Shown here: piece after piece, positions 9,140 to 17,827 of the stretch
How positions within the stretch are numbered: position 1 is the stretch's first letter
Layout: each line of letters opens with the position of its first letter
From: Hyphomicrobiales bacterium
GTDB lineage: Bacteria; Pseudomonadota; Alphaproteobacteria; Rhizobiales; Rhizobiaceae
Length of the DNA stretch: 64,000 nucleotides
Direction of reading: 5' to 3'
Assembly: GCA_900469445.1 (NCBI GenBank)
Contig: UBXM01000004.1
Span: forward strand, 186,001 to 250,000
Program-made: the position numbers and the translations under genes
The notes under the pieces: model-generated
The model's database searches: none
Seen by the model: the letters and a program-made list of their open reading frames with translations, nothing else
What the model was told of the DNA's origin: nothing

Positions 9140-10183
9140 TCAGCCTTCCTTGAGCCCCTCCAGCAGAGCCTTGTGGAAACGATCCGGGGCCTGGATCTGC
9201 GGCGAGTGGCCAAGATCCTCGAACTCGACGAGCCTGGCGTTCGGGATGGCTTCCGCCGCCTGCTTGCCAAGCTGCGTATAGTCGCCAAGCGTCGAGGCGA
9301 TCTCGTCCGGCGCACGGTTTGCGCCCGGTGCGGTCCTATCGGTCATGCCGATCATCAAAAGTGTCGGCGCCTTGACCTGGCCGAACTCATGGACGACCGG
9401 CTGGGTGAACACCATGTCGGAGGTGAGCGCCTGGTTCCAGGCGACCTGATCGCCGCCCTCGCCCCGATACATGCCTGCCCCCATGGCAACCCATTTGTCG
9501 TATTCCGGCTTCCAGTCGCCCGAATAGTAGAATTTCTGCTGATAGGTCTTGATGCTGTCAAACGTGGTCTTCTTCTCACCCGCGAATGCAGCCTCGATCG
9601 TCTGGTAAGGCACGCCCTTCGCCTTCCAGTCTTCCAGCCCGATCGGATTGACCAGAACCAGCTGCTGGGTCGCTTCGGGATACATCAGCGCAAACCGGGT
9701 CGCGAGCATGCCGCCCATCGAATGTCCGACCACAGTCGCCCTGTCGATGCCGCGCTGTTCCAGGAGAGCCTTGGTATTCTGGGCAAGCTGGTGGAAGCTG
9801 AACTGATAGGCCTCGGGCTTGCTCGACTTGCAAAAGCCGATCTGATCCGGTGCGATGACGCGGTAGCCGGCCTGCGTCAGGCTGTTGATCGTCCCCTCCC
9901 AGGTTGCGCCGCAGAAATTCTTGCCATGCAGCAGCACCACCGTGCGACCGTTCGGGTTTTCCGCCGCGATATCCATGAAGGCCATTTCCAGCCCCTGTTG
10001 CGCGCCAGGTCTCTGGTCAGGGATATTGAATATCTCGGTTCTGAACGGGTAATCGAAGCCTTCCAGACGCGGGCCGTAGGTCTGACGCTCAGACGTACTC
10101 TCCTGCGCGAAGGCCGGCGCGGCTATACCGGCCATCAGAACCGGAAAAACGACAGCAAGGGCGAACGGGGATATTGCGGACAT
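9140..10183 (-). CDS. Exported alpha/beta-fold hydrolase
   Basis: The 347-residue protein has a Sec signal peptide (about residues 1-26, ending APAFA-QES), so it acts in the periplasm. The hydrolase fold shows VVLLHGKNFCGATW with the oxyanion HG, the nucleophile elbow GHSMGG (153-158, Ser155) and a late histidine in DLGHSPQIQ. Its substrate is unknown; similar secreted hydrolases are often annotated as esterase- or epoxide-hydrolase-like. The ATG at 10183 is preceded by AAGGAG at good spacing; a start 30 bases upstream would spoil the signal peptide. The neighbouring genes do not suggest a pathway. Confidence 0.85.
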   Translation of the reverse strand: MSAISPFALAVVFPVLMAGIAAPAFAQESTSERQTYGPRLEGFDYPFRTEIFNIPDQRPGAQQGLEMAFMDIAAENPNGRTVVLLHGKNFCGATWEGTINSLTQAGYRVIAPDQIGFCKSSKPEAYQFSFHQLAQNTKALLEQRGIDRATVVGHSMGGMLATRFALMYPEATQQLVLVNPIGLEDWKAKGVPYQTIEAAFAGEKKTTFDSIKTYQQKFYYSGDWKPEYDKWVAMGAGMYRGEGGDQVAWNQALTSDMVFTQPVVHEFGQVKAPTLLMIGMTDRTAPGANRAPDEIASTLGDYTQLGKQAAEAIPNARLVEFEDLGHSPQIQAPDRFHKALLEGLKEG

Positions 10184-10310
10184 GAAAACTCCTTCTGGCT
10201 CGCGATCCGTCACGTCTTGCGTCGCGGATCGCAGGCTCAGCTAGGAGCAATCATCGGTGGGGCAACGCGCGATAACAGCCCTGTGAAAGGGTTTTATCGG
10301 CGGGCTGAAA

Positions 10311-10799
10311 TCAGTCTTCGCCGGATTTCTGGTTGTCGATCATCATGTAATCGAGCGGCAGTTCCGTCGTGTACTTGATCTGCTCCATGGCGAAGACCGA
10401 GGAAACATCGCGGATCTCGATCTTGGCGATCAGACGCTTGTAGAAGGCGTCATAGGCAGCGATATCCGGCACGACGACGCGCAGGAGGTAATCGACGTCA
10501 CCGCTCATGCGGTAGAATTCGACGACTTCGGGGAAATCAACCACGACTTCGGAAAAACGCTTCAGCCATTCGATCGAGTGGCTGGCGGTGCGGATCGAGA
10601 CGAAAACGGTGACCTTGGTGTTGACCTTGCCCGGATCGAGCAGCGCCACACGACGGCGAATGACGCCATCCTCTTCCATCTTCTGGATGCGGCGCCAGCA
10701 GGGCGTCGTGGACAGGCCGACCTTCTTGGCGAGATCCGCCACTGCGAGTGTGGAATCTTCCTGCAGAATGCGCAGGATCTTGCGGTCAAGGCGGTCCAT
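10311..10799 (-). CDS. Lrp/AsnC-family transcriptional regulator
   Basis: The 162-residue protein has an N-terminal winged helix (LDRKILRILQEDSTLAVADLAKKVGLSTTPCWRRIQKME). A C-terminal RAM/ligand domain follows, containing RMSGDVDYLLRVVVPD. Such regulators form octamers that sense amino acids and control amino-acid metabolism. The ATG at 10799 has GGGGAGAG upstream. It does not flank an obvious amino-acid gene, so its target is not clear; autoregulation is usual for the family. It is about ten residues longer than many AsnC proteins because of a polar C-terminal tail. Confidence 0.92.
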   Translation of the reverse strand: MDRLDRKILRILQEDSTLAVADLAKKVGLSTTPCWRRIQKMEEDGVIRRRVALLDPGKVNTKVTVFVSIRTASHSIEWLKRFSEVVVDFPEVVEFYRMSGDVDYLLRVVVPDIAAYDAFYKRLIAKIEIRDVSSVFAMEQIKYTTELPLDYMMIDNQKSGED

Positions 10800-10849
10800 A
10801 ACTCTCCCCTTCGAAATGATTTTTCGTTATACACCCTAATATCGTACAG

Positions 10850-11500
10850 TTAAGCGAATTTTGTTTCGCGGATCAAGCTATCCACATGCTGCCTCAATAC
10901 GGGCAGGACGTCCTCCTCGAACCAGGGATTCTTTTTCAGCCATCCCGTGTTTCGCCAGCTCGGATGCGGTAGCGGCAGGATGCGCGGCCCGTCATTGACG
11001 AAGAAGTAGTCCCGCCAGTTCTTCACCGTTTCGGTCGTTGTTTTGTGGCGGCGCGCGCCCAGATGCCATGCCGCTGCATATTGGCCGATCACCAATATCG
11101 TGTCGATCTGCGGCATGGCCGCCATTACATCGCGGCGCCAGGCGGGCGCGCATTCCTTGCGTGGCGGCAGATCACTTCCCCTTGCGTCATAACCGGGAAA
11201 ACAGAATCCCATGGGCAGGATCGCCAGACGGTTCGCATCGTAGAACTCCTCGCGCGTCACGCCCATCCATTCACGCAGCCGATTGCCGGAAGCGTCGTTG
11301 AACGGCAGGCCGCTCTCATGAACCCTGAGGCCCGGCGCCTGGCCGGCGATCAGCAACCTTGCCGTGGATGACAGCGTCGCGACGGGGCGAGGTTCGTGCG
11401 GAAGCGGATTATCCTGTTTTGCCGGATGATCACGACAGATGCGACAGGCGGCGATAGACGCGCTCAGGGCCGCAATCCGGTCGTGATCGGCCATCACCAT
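10850..11500 (-). CDS. Uracil-DNA glycosylase superfamily protein
   Basis: The 216-residue protein carries the motifs of the UDG superfamily. One is LIAGQAPGLRVHESGLPFNDASGNRLREWMG, the family-4/5-like GQAPG-x-D/H motif. The second is the C-terminal LPHPSWRNTGW. A cysteine pair C18-R-I-C-x2-H near the N-terminus, plus later Cys residues (CFPGYDARGSDLPPRKECAP), could bind an Fe-S cluster as in family 4, but I cannot confirm four ligands. It would remove damaged bases from DNA. Its start overlaps the end of the thermonuclease gene (shared ATGGTGA), so the two are translationally coupled; an ATG six bases inside is an alternative start. Confidence 0.82.
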   Translation of the reverse strand: MVMADHDRIAALSASIAACRICRDHPAKQDNPLPHEPRPVATLSSTARLLIAGQAPGLRVHESGLPFNDASGNRLREWMGVTREEFYDANRLAILPMGFCFPGYDARGSDLPPRKECAPAWRRDVMAAMPQIDTILVIGQYAAAWHLGARRHKTTTETVKNWRDYFFVNDGPRILPLPHPSWRNTGWLKKNPWFEEDVLPVLRQHVDSLIRETKFA

Positions 11501-12087
11501 GGACGCAGTCCCTTCAGCCGATCGAAGAACGCTGCAAGTCCGGTTCCAGCACCGGTTCCGGTTTCAGGCGCCCCGTCATCCTCCTGCGCCGCGCCCTTGG
11601 CGGCCCGCCACGCCCGCGGAGTGTCGAACGGACCGGACCAGACGCCTCTCTTCTCATTGCGCGCGGTCGCCTCTTCCCCGTGATAATCCCCGGAGGCCAC
11701 GGCCATGCCTTCACGCACGAGTGCGGCATTGATATCCGTCTCGCCGATCCGGCAATGGACCAGCACGCGACCATAACGATCCCTGGACGACCCCGAGCAT
11801 TGCGCCTGGGGAGACGCCGCCCGCCGCGCCAGCGCTTCGCGCGCAGCATCTCCACATGCCCAGGCATTGCCCCCCTCGCCGCAGGATTGATCCGCTTCCG
11901 GCGCATCGATGCCGACCAGCCTCAAGCGTTCGGCACCCGCCGCCAACGTATCGCCATCAATGGCGTAAAAAGGCCCATCGATGCGGGTGTCGTTATCCAG
12001 GTCGATCTTGGCAACGATCAGCGAGGCAAGGATGAGGAATGCTCCGAGGAACAGGCCATCCTTCAGGGTTTTGGCAATACGGGTCAC
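11494..12087 (-). CDS. Membrane-anchored thermonuclease (SNase) family protein
   Basis: The 197-residue protein has an N-terminal membrane segment (about 12-28, GLFLGAFLILASLIVA), so the nuclease domain is probably anchored facing the periplasm. The SNase core shows FYAIDGDTLAAGAERLRLVGIDAPEADQSC with the catalytic Asp, Arg and Glu positions. It continues to CSGSSRDRYGRVLVHCRIGETDINAALVREGMAVA and GVWSGPFDTPRAWR. The C-terminal tail is low-complexity (Ala/Gly/Thr). It overlaps the UDG-family gene by 7 bases, so the pair forms one operon, although a shared role is not evident given the different cell compartments. Confidence 0.85.
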   Translation of the reverse strand: MTRIAKTLKDGLFLGAFLILASLIVAKIDLDNDTRIDGPFYAIDGDTLAAGAERLRLVGIDAPEADQSCGEGGNAWACGDAAREALARRAASPQAQCSGSSRDRYGRVLVHCRIGETDINAALVREGMAVASGDYHGEEATARNEKRGVWSGPFDTPRAWRAAKGAAQEDDGAPETGTGAGTGLAAFFDRLKGLRPW

Positions 12088-12209
12088 AATCCGGTCTCAA
12101 TCACAAACGGAAGCTTCAGGAAAATGGCAAACAAAACCTTTCCCGGCAGTATCTTCTTAAGGTTTGGAACATAAGCTCTCAATCATCCGAGTAAGTTAGT
12201 TCACAACCA

Positions 12210-13745
12210 ATGAGTAGCGGCGTAAGTACCTCGACCGACAAGATAATCGTTGATCGATCGCGTGGCCACCGCAACAAGGCGGTATCCAAAGCCGTCCGCG
12301 CGACACGTGAACGCCTGCAACTCAGCACCAATGGCAATCAGGCCTTCGACCGGGACATGCTCTCCATGCATGTCAATGCGGTTCTGCAGTCCGCGGCCGT
12401 CGTTCCCCTCTTCATCGCGCTCGTCACCGCGATCGGCATGTATCTGTCGCCCAGCGCCAATCTGCTTGCCTGGGCGCTGCTGATGCTCTGCCTGCATGCA
12501 ATCAACCTCTTGATCGCCCGGCGTTTCACCCGCAAGGAAATCGCCGCTGCGGAAACGACGAAGTGGCGTCGGCGACTGTTGATAGCGCAGATCCTGCTCG
12601 GCGTCGGCTGGGCAATCTTCGCGCTGCAATCCTGCGATGCCTGCGGCGGCGACAGCTTCTATTTCTACAAGGGCGCCGTCCTTCTGTTTGCGATTTCGAT
12701 CACTGCCATGAGCAGCTTCATGCTGCGCCAGGGCGTGCTTGTCGGTTTCGTCCCGATGATTGCGGCGCTGCTGTTCCAGGCTGTGCTTTCGCGCGATCTG
12801 ATCGATATCGGATTGACGGCCATCTGCGCCATTGCGGTCGTCTTCTTCCACTTCATCGGCGACCGCCTCTATCGGTCGAACCTGACGCTGATGTCCTACC
12901 AGTCGGAAAAGGACGACCTGATCGCCGAGCTGGAAGTGGCAAAGTCAATGTCGGACGAGGCCCGGCGGCGCGCCGAGGAGGCAAACCTCGCGAAATCCCG
13001 CTTCTTAGCCTCGATGTCCCATGAGCTGCGGACACCGCTCAACGCCATCCTCGGTTTTTCCGAGGTGATGAGTTCCGAAGTGCTGGGCCCGATGCCGAAC
13101 CCGACCTACCGGGAATATGCCGGCGACATCCATCGTTCCGGCGAACATCTTCTGAACCTGATCAACGAAATTCTTGACCTCTCGCGCATCGAGGCCGGCC
13201 GCTACGACCTGAACGAGGAGACGTTGTCGCTTCTGGAAGTGGCGGAAGACTGTATCGGCATGGTGCAGTTGCGGGCACGCGCCAAGAACATCGCCATCAA
13301 ACACGCTTTCGAAAACGAGATGCCGCATGTCTGGGCCGATGAAAAATCCATCCGCCAGGTCATCCTCAACCTGCTGTCGAACGCCGTGAAATTTACCCAG
13401 CAAGGCGGCGAGATCTCCGTCAAGGTCGGCTGGACCGCCGGTGGCGGGCAATATGTGGCGATCAAGGATAACGGTCCCGGCATTCCCGAGGAGGAAATCC
13501 CGGTCGTGCTTTCAGCCTTCGGACAGGGTTCGATCGCGATCAAGAGCGCCGAACAGGGCACCGGCCTCGGCCTGCCGATCGTTCAGGCCATTCTGGCAAA
13601 ACATGACGGCCAGTTCGTCCTGCGCTCCAAGCTGCGCGAAGGCACAGAAGTGATCGCCATCCTGCCGGCCACCCGCGTCATGCAGAGCATTCCGGCGGTT
13701 GCCGATGCACCGACGATCGAAAAGCGCAGACGGTCGTTTGCGTGA
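12210..13745 (+). CDS. Membrane sensor histidine kinase (PleC/DivJ-like catalytic region)
   Basis: The 511-residue kinase has a cytoplasmic N-terminal tail and about six membrane helices between residues 60 and 215. A coiled-coil linker (about 225-262) leads into the HisKA box FLASMSHELRTPLNAILGFSE with phosphoacceptor H271. The HATPase domain has the N-box VILNLLSNAVKFTQQGG, the G1 box DNGPGIP and the G2 box GTGLGLPIVQA. The extended motif SEVLGPMPNPTYREYAGDIHRSGEHLL is typical of alphaproteobacterial PleC/DivJ/PdhS kinases. No PAS or receiver domain and no adjacent response regulator are present, so it is an orphan. The signal it senses is unknown. Confidence 0.9.
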   Translation: MSSGVSTSTDKIIVDRSRGHRNKAVSKAVRATRERLQLSTNGNQAFDRDMLSMHVNAVLQSAAVVPLFIALVTAIGMYLSPSANLLAWALLMLCLHAINLLIARRFTRKEIAAAETTKWRRRLLIAQILLGVGWAIFALQSCDACGGDSFYFYKGAVLLFAISITAMSSFMLRQGVLVGFVPMIAALLFQAVLSRDLIDIGLTAICAIAVVFFHFIGDRLYRSNLTLMSYQSEKDDLIAELEVAKSMSDEARRRAEEANLAKSRFLASMSHELRTPLNAILGFSEVMSSEVLGPMPNPTYREYAGDIHRSGEHLLNLINEILDLSRIEAGRYDLNEETLSLLEVAEDCIGMVQLRARAKNIAIKHAFENEMPHVWADEKSIRQVILNLLSNAVKFTQQGGEISVKVGWTAGGGQYVAIKDNGPGIPEEEIPVVLSAFGQGSIAIKSAEQGTGLGLPIVQAILAKHDGQFVLRSKLREGTEVIAILPATRVMQSIPAVADAPTIEKRRRSFA

Positions 13746-13783
13746 CAAGTCCCTGATGGACGAAGAGCTGGCGCATTGCTCCG

Positions 13784-13996
13784 CTAATCTGCCTGTCCGG
13801 CTCTGAAACTGTCCTGATGTATCGGGATCTGCATACGGATCCGCTGCCCCGCCGCCCAGGAATGCGCATGCTCGGCAATATCAAAGACGCGTTCGGTCAC
13901 CTGCCCGTCCTCGCATATCCGGACGATCCATTTGAAATGACATTCAAAAATTTCGATCGTGTCATCATTCACGGTGACAGGTTCCACAATTGCCAA
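13784..13996 (-). CDS. Small hypothetical protein
   Basis: This 70-codon frame encodes a soluble-looking peptide with IEIFECHFKWIVRICEDGQVTERVFDIAEHAHSWAAGQRIRMQI, which has the composition of a real small protein. The only starts are a TTG at 13996 and a GTG at 13972 (62 residues); neither has a strong ribosome site, so the start is uncertain. The opposite strand also has an open frame here but of a poorer composition. It is unrecognised, lies downstream of the histidine kinase in the convergent direction, and stands alone. The coding call is tentative. Confidence 0.45.
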   Translation of the reverse strand: MAIVEPVTVNDDTIEIFECHFKWIVRICEDGQVTERVFDIAEHAHSWAAGQRIRMQIPIHQDSFRAGQAD

Positions 13997-14058
13997 AACA
14001 TGACAAAAGCTAATTTTTTGAATTTCGCGCGTCGACTACAAGAAGTTGTATTTTGAAT

Positions 14059-14072
14059 TCACGGATCCGTGA
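14059..14072. terminator. Palindrome downstream of dgkA
   Basis: TCACGGATCCGTGA is a perfect 14-base palindrome in an AT-rich gap 52 bases beyond the dgkA stop. It may form part of the transcription end of cobT-dgkA. The role is uncertain because there is no loop or U-run of classical form. Confidence 0.25.
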
Positions 14073-14123
14073 TCATCAATTTATCATATTGGACTGACTG
14101 AATATTTCTTGTGCCTGATACAA

Positions 14124-14513
14124 TCAGAGCAGAGCTTTGACGACCGCATAAAGGGCAAACAGGCCGCTCGCGACAAGCAGGCAGAAGACGGCGAAGGAGC
14201 CGAGATCCTTCGCGTGGCGTCCGACCGTGGAAATCTCGGGAGAGATCCGGTCCACCAGTTCCTCGATCGCCGTATTCAGCGCCTCGACGGAAAACAGGAT
14301 CAGCATGAGAATGAGGAAGATGAAATAGTCCATCGCGCTTGCGCCCACGAGCCCAAAGAGGATGATGCCGACGGCGAAGGCATAAACCTCGTGCCGGAAA
14401 GCTTCCTCCTTCCACAGGCGCAGGAGGCCCTGCATCGAATAACGTGTCGCTGCGATGATGCGACGGACGCCGCTCGCTTTTTCGATATTGCTGTCGAGCG
14501 GCGTCTTTTCCAT
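14124..14513 (-). CDS. dgkA: Diacylglycerol kinase
   Basis: The 129-residue inner-membrane enzyme phosphorylates diacylglycerol, recycling lipid released during membrane-derived glucan synthesis. It has three membrane helices and the DgkA signature SVEALNTAIEELVDRIS, with the catalytic Glu/Asn pair. The N-terminal amphipathic region includes ATRYSMQGLLRLWKEEAFRHE. The length is usual for the family. The gene begins 9 bases after the cobT stop, so the two are co-transcribed; linkage of dgkA to cobT occurs in other rhizobia (from memory). Confidence 0.94.
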   Translation of the reverse strand: MEKTPLDSNIEKASGVRRIIAATRYSMQGLLRLWKEEAFRHEVYAFAVGIILFGLVGASAMDYFIFLILMLILFSVEALNTAIEELVDRISPEISTVGRHAKDLGSFAVFCLLVASGLFALYAVVKALL

Positions 14514-14522
14514 CGGCTGTTC

Positions 14523-15539
14523 TTATACCTTGTTGGTAACGCCGGCCTGTTCATAGGTCGCCATGCCGGAATGGCAGGCGGCCGCCGACTTGACGATGCC
14601 GGCAGCCAATGCCGCTCCGGTGCCTTCGCCCAGCCGCATGCCGAGCGCCAGCAACGGCGTCTTGCCGAGCTTTTCGATCGAACGGAGATGCCCCGGTTCG
14701 GCGGACACGTGACCGATCAGGCAATGGTCGATCGCCGACGGGTTCATCGCCTTCAGGATCGCCGCAGCAGCGGTGACGACGTAACCATCGAGCAGAACCG
14801 GGATCTTTTCCATGCGTGCGGCCAGAATGGCGCCGGCGATCGCGGCGATTTCGCGCCCGCCGAGACGGCGCAGGATTTCCAGCGGATCGGAGAGATGATC
14901 CTTGTGGAAGTCGACGGCCTGTTTGACGACGGCGATCTTGCGGGCCATCAGCTCGCCATGCGAACCGGTGCCGGGGCCGACCCAGTCCTCGGCTTCGCCG
15001 CCATAAAGCGCCAGATGAATGGCGGCTGCGATCGTGGTGTTGCCGATGCCCATCTCGCCGAGGCAGAGAAGATCGGTGCCACCGGCAATCGCCTCCATGC
15101 CGAAGGCCATGGTCGCGGCGCAATCGCGCTCGGAAAGGGCTGCTTCGGTCGCAATGTCACCGGTCGGGTAATCGAGCGCCAGATCGAAGATCTTCAGGCC
15201 GAGATCATGGGTAACGCAGATCTGGTTGATTGCCGCACCGCCTGCGGCAAAATTCTCCACCATCTGCTGGGTCACCGATGGCGGGAATGGCGTGATGCCG
15301 TGTCTGGTGACGCCGTGATTGCCGGCGAAGATTGCCACAAGCGGGCGATTGACGGCAGGCGCCCTGCCCGTCCATGCCGCCAGCCAGAAGGCGATTTCTT
15401 CAAGCCTTCCAAGCGCTCCGAGCGGCTTGGTCAGTTTGGAATCGCGCTCGCGGGCGTCGACAAGCGCACGCGGGTCCGGCCCCGGCAGGTTGGCAATCAG
15501 GTTGCGGAAATCGTCAAAAGGCAGGCCGCTCAAGCTCAT
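14523..15539 (-). CDS. cobT: Nicotinate-nucleotide--dimethylbenzimidazole phosphoribosyltransferase
   Basis: The 338-residue enzyme makes alpha-ribazole phosphate for the lower ligand of cobalamin. Seen are LTKPLGALGRLEEIAFWLAAWTG, the FAGNHGVTRHGITPFPPSVTQQMVENFAAGGAAINQI block, GEMGIGNTTIAAAI and the C-terminal catalytic-glutamate motif RLGEGTGAALA. Full length is present. It is divergent from cobS with only 42 bases between the starts, so the two genes share a compact promoter region and together serve nucleotide-loop assembly. That gap is too short for a cobalamin riboswitch. dgkA follows in the same operon. Confidence 0.96.
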   Translation of the reverse strand: MSLSGLPFDDFRNLIANLPGPDPRALVDARERDSKLTKPLGALGRLEEIAFWLAAWTGRAPAVNRPLVAIFAGNHGVTRHGITPFPPSVTQQMVENFAAGGAAINQICVTHDLGLKIFDLALDYPTGDIATEAALSERDCAATMAFGMEAIAGGTDLLCLGEMGIGNTTIAAAIHLALYGGEAEDWVGPGTGSHGELMARKIAVVKQAVDFHKDHLSDPLEILRRLGGREIAAIAGAILAARMEKIPVLLDGYVVTAAAAILKAMNPSAIDHCLIGHVSAEPGHLRSIEKLGKTPLLALGMRLGEGTGAALAAGIVKSAAACHSGMATYEQAGVTNKV

Positions 15540-15581
15540 CGGAAGTCTCTTTCGTCATGACCGGCACACGTTCTCACACTT

Positions 15582-16424
15582 GTGTTTACCGGCAAATCGC
15601 GCTTTGTGTGCGCATCTCATAACCAGCCATCGACGGAGCGACAACTGCCAAACGCGACGGATTTCATCGCCGACCTTGCCCGCTCGGTCGCATTCCTCAG
15701 CCGCATCCCTGTTCCTGACCGGTTCTTTCTCGGCCAGAGCGGGTCGTTTTCGCGGGCTGTCAGGGCATTTCCGCTCGCCGGCGTGCTGGTCGCACTCATT
15801 CCCGCATTGGTGCTCTACACGTTGTCGCAGACCGGTGACGCGCTGGTGACAAGCCTGATTGCGCTGGCGCTGATGGTTCTGATGACAGGCGCGCTGCATG
15901 AGGACGGGCTTGCCGATGCGGCCGACGGGCTCGGCGGCGGACGCGACCGGGAACACGCGCTTGCGATCATGAAGGACAGCCGCATCGGTTCCTATGGCGT
16001 CGTCACGATGCTCCTGTCTTTCCTGTTGCGCGCCGCGTCGCTTGCGGCACTCGTCCGCCTCGATTCCAGCCTTGCGGCAGTTTCCATGCTGGCAGCCGCC
16101 TGCGTCAGCCGTTCGATCATGATCTGGCACTGGAGCGCACTTGCCCCCGCGCGCACCAATGGCGTTGCGGTGGCGATCGGCGCACCGGAACGGACAGCCC
16201 GCAATGTCGCTTTATTCACCGGCGGGCTGATGGGCCTCGTCTTCGTCGCCTCGCATCTTGGCGTCATGGTCGCGATCTTCGTGCTTCTCGTTGCAGCCAT
16301 TGCCGGCCAGCTGTTCACCGCTTTCGTGCGTCGCAAGCTCGGCGGCCATACGGGCGATACGATCGGCGCGACACAACAGGTTAGCGAAATCGTGCTCCTG
16401 GCCACCCTTGCCCTGATCGCCTGA
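15582..16424 (+). CDS. cobS: Adenosylcobinamide-GDP ribazoletransferase (cobalamin synthase)
   Basis: The 280-residue membrane enzyme joins adenosylcobinamide-GDP and alpha-ribazole in the last steps of cobalamin synthesis. It has AFLSRIPVP near the start, the conserved ALHEDGLADAADGLGGGRDREHALAIMKDSRIGSYGV motif (metal and substrate binding) and five to seven hydrophobic helices. The GTG at 15582 is the outermost start. Family members usually begin about 25 residues later, near DFIADLARSVAFLSR, so the first 20 or so residues may not be translated. It is divergent from cobT and is followed 19 bases later by a DUF1289 gene. Confidence 0.93.
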   Translation: MFTGKSRFVCASHNQPSTERQLPNATDFIADLARSVAFLSRIPVPDRFFLGQSGSFSRAVRAFPLAGVLVALIPALVLYTLSQTGDALVTSLIALALMVLMTGALHEDGLADAADGLGGGRDREHALAIMKDSRIGSYGVVTMLLSFLLRAASLAALVRLDSSLAAVSMLAAACVSRSIMIWHWSALAPARTNGVAVAIGAPERTARNVALFTGGLMGLVFVASHLGVMVAIFVLLVAAIAGQLFTAFVRRKLGGHTGDTIGATQQVSEIVLLATLALIA

Positions 16425-16443
16425 ACCTCCGATATAGGATCGC

Positions 16444-16665
16444 ATGATTTCGCCCTGCATCCTCGTTTGCTCGATCGACATGAAAACCGGCTATTGTTTC
16501 GGCTGCGGGCGCACCCGTGACGAAATCGCCGGCTGGATCGATTATTCGGACGCCGAGCGCCAATCGATCATGGATATGCTTGCCGCAAGGCTCGCAACGG
16601 TCGAGCGGAAGCCGAGGCGGGAGACGCGGCGGCAGAGGATGGCAAAGGAGCGCCAGATCACATGA
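16444..16665 (+). CDS. DUF1289 domain protein
   Basis: The 73-residue protein starts SPCILVCSIDMKTGYCFGCGRTRDEI, with four cysteines (C5, C9, C18, C21) in the C-x3-C...C-x2-C arrangement that defines DUF1289. It probably binds zinc or an Fe-S cluster. IAGWIDYSDAER is the usual following motif, and a basic tail ends the protein. Function is unknown in the family. Its stop codon overlaps the start of the aspartic protease gene (ATGA), so the two are translationally coupled. Confidence 0.9.
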   Translation: MISPCILVCSIDMKTGYCFGCGRTRDEIAGWIDYSDAERQSIMDMLAARLATVERKPRRETRRQRMAKERQIT

Positions 16666-17363
16666 ACGGACTGACCTTCGTGCTTCTCGTGCTTGGCGCA
16701 GGCCTCGCCCTGCTCGTCTTCAACCATGATTCCGGCCAGACCTTCGGCATCAATAACGACGATTTCGGCCAGCTCATCTATCTCATCCCGATCGCCGGCC
16801 TGCTCGGCGCCGGCATTCTTGCCGGCCGTCGCGGCGATACGGGCCAGGCGCTGCGCAATCTCGCCATCTGGCTCGTCATCATCCTTGGCCTGGTCGCCGC
16901 CTATCTCTACCGCAACGACGCCAACCAGTTCGCCGGCCGCATGGTGGCGGGCCTGATGCCCGGCCGCGCCGTCGTCGTCACCGGGCGTGACGGAACCGAG
17001 GTGATCATCCAGAAGGCGCTCGGCGGGCATTTCCAGGCCGATGTCTCGGTCGACGGCAAGACCATTCCGATGCTCGTCGATACCGGCGCCAGCAGTGTGG
17101 TTCTCTCCTTCGACGATGCCGCTGCGATCGGCATCGATACGGCCGGGCTCGCCTACACCGTCCGGGTGATGACCGCCAACGGCCCGGCCATGGCCGCCCC
17201 CATCCGTCTCGACGAAATCGCCATCGGCCCGATCTCGCGCAGCAATGTCCGCGCCATGGTGGCGCAGGACGGAATGCTCAACGAAAGCCTGCTCGGCATG
17301 AGCTTCCTGTCGACGCTGAGCTCGCTCAACATGCAGACGGATGAGTTGCGGTTGCGGGATTAA
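16662..17363 (+). CDS. TIGR02281-type membrane-anchored retropepsin-like aspartic protease
   Basis: The 233-residue protein has membrane helices at about 3-20, 38-55 and 66-84. A single retropepsin-like domain follows, with the active-site motif LVDTGASSVVLS (138-149) and a later hydrophobic LLGMSFLSTLSSL hairpin. Such proteins form homodimers so that each supplies one catalytic Asp; the domain is probably periplasmic. Substrates are unknown. It is coupled to the DUF1289 gene upstream, a pairing I recall from other rhizobia. Confidence 0.88.
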   Translation: MNGLTFVLLVLGAGLALLVFNHDSGQTFGINNDDFGQLIYLIPIAGLLGAGILAGRRGDTGQALRNLAIWLVIILGLVAAYLYRNDANQFAGRMVAGLMPGRAVVVTGRDGTEVIIQKALGGHFQADVSVDGKTIPMLVDTGASSVVLSFDDAAAIGIDTAGLAYTVRVMTANGPAMAAPIRLDEIAIGPISRSNVRAMVAQDGMLNESLLGMSFLSTLSSLNMQTDELRLRD

Positions 17364-17398
17364 GGCTGGGTGCAGAGCCTTATTTCCAATCGTTGCAA

Positions 17399-17758
17399 TC
17401 AGCGCGGATTTCGCGATGTCCATGCACAGAACTGGTGAGCCGTCGCCAACAGGTCTCGGCCCGCAGACGTCAGATGGTATTCCACATGCAGAACGGCTTC
17501 TTCATACTCGAGCCGTTCCAATAGCCCCTCCTCGGCCAATCTCCTCAGCGTGACGATCAACAGTCGATGACTGATACCTTCAACACGACGCTGCAGCGCG
17601 TTGAAACGAACGGTTCCCTCTTCGATGGCCTCCAGAACCGGCAACGACCATTTGGCGGCAGATAACGCCAGCATTTGCCGGGCGCGCGCCGTGGTGTCGT
17701 CAACAGTTAGCCCTCTATCAACGAGATCGTGTGGCTGATCGTTTTCTACGCTACGCAT
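17399..17758 (-). CDS. HxlR-family winged-helix transcriptional regulator
   Basis: The 119-residue protein has the HxlR layout: an N-terminal helix, then ALSAAKWSLPVLEAIEEGTVRFNALQRRVEGISHRLLIVTLRRLAEEGLLER, and the wing EAVLHVEYHLTSAGRDLL. The motif KWSLPVL and the GISHRLL recognition helix are diagnostic. I chose the ATG at 17758 (MRSVEN); an upstream TTG would add 18 residues without family similarity. It is divergent from the VOC-family gene with 69 bases between them, so it probably controls that gene and itself. The N-terminus lacks the usual CP-x-E cysteine, so redox sensing through that residue is unlikely. Confidence 0.88.
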   Translation of the reverse strand: MRSVENDQPHDLVDRGLTVDDTTARARQMLALSAAKWSLPVLEAIEEGTVRFNALQRRVEGISHRLLIVTLRRLAEEGLLERLEYEEAVLHVEYHLTSAGRDLLATAHQFCAWTSRNPR

Positions 17759-17827
17759 CTGAAAGTGCGTACTAGCAGGCGGCTCTCGACGGGAGGATAT
17801 TGGCGGCTTCAATAGAAAGAGACTTTC

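Noticed and set aside
13817..14056. 79-codon plus-strand frame downstream of the histidine kinase
   Set aside because: The minus-strand frame at 13784-13996 has a more protein-like composition; this one has an unusual residue mix and no ribosome site.
15540..15581. Cobalamin riboswitch between cobT and cobS
   Set aside because: The divergent gap is only 42 bases, too short for a B12 riboswitch, and no B12-box sequence is seen.
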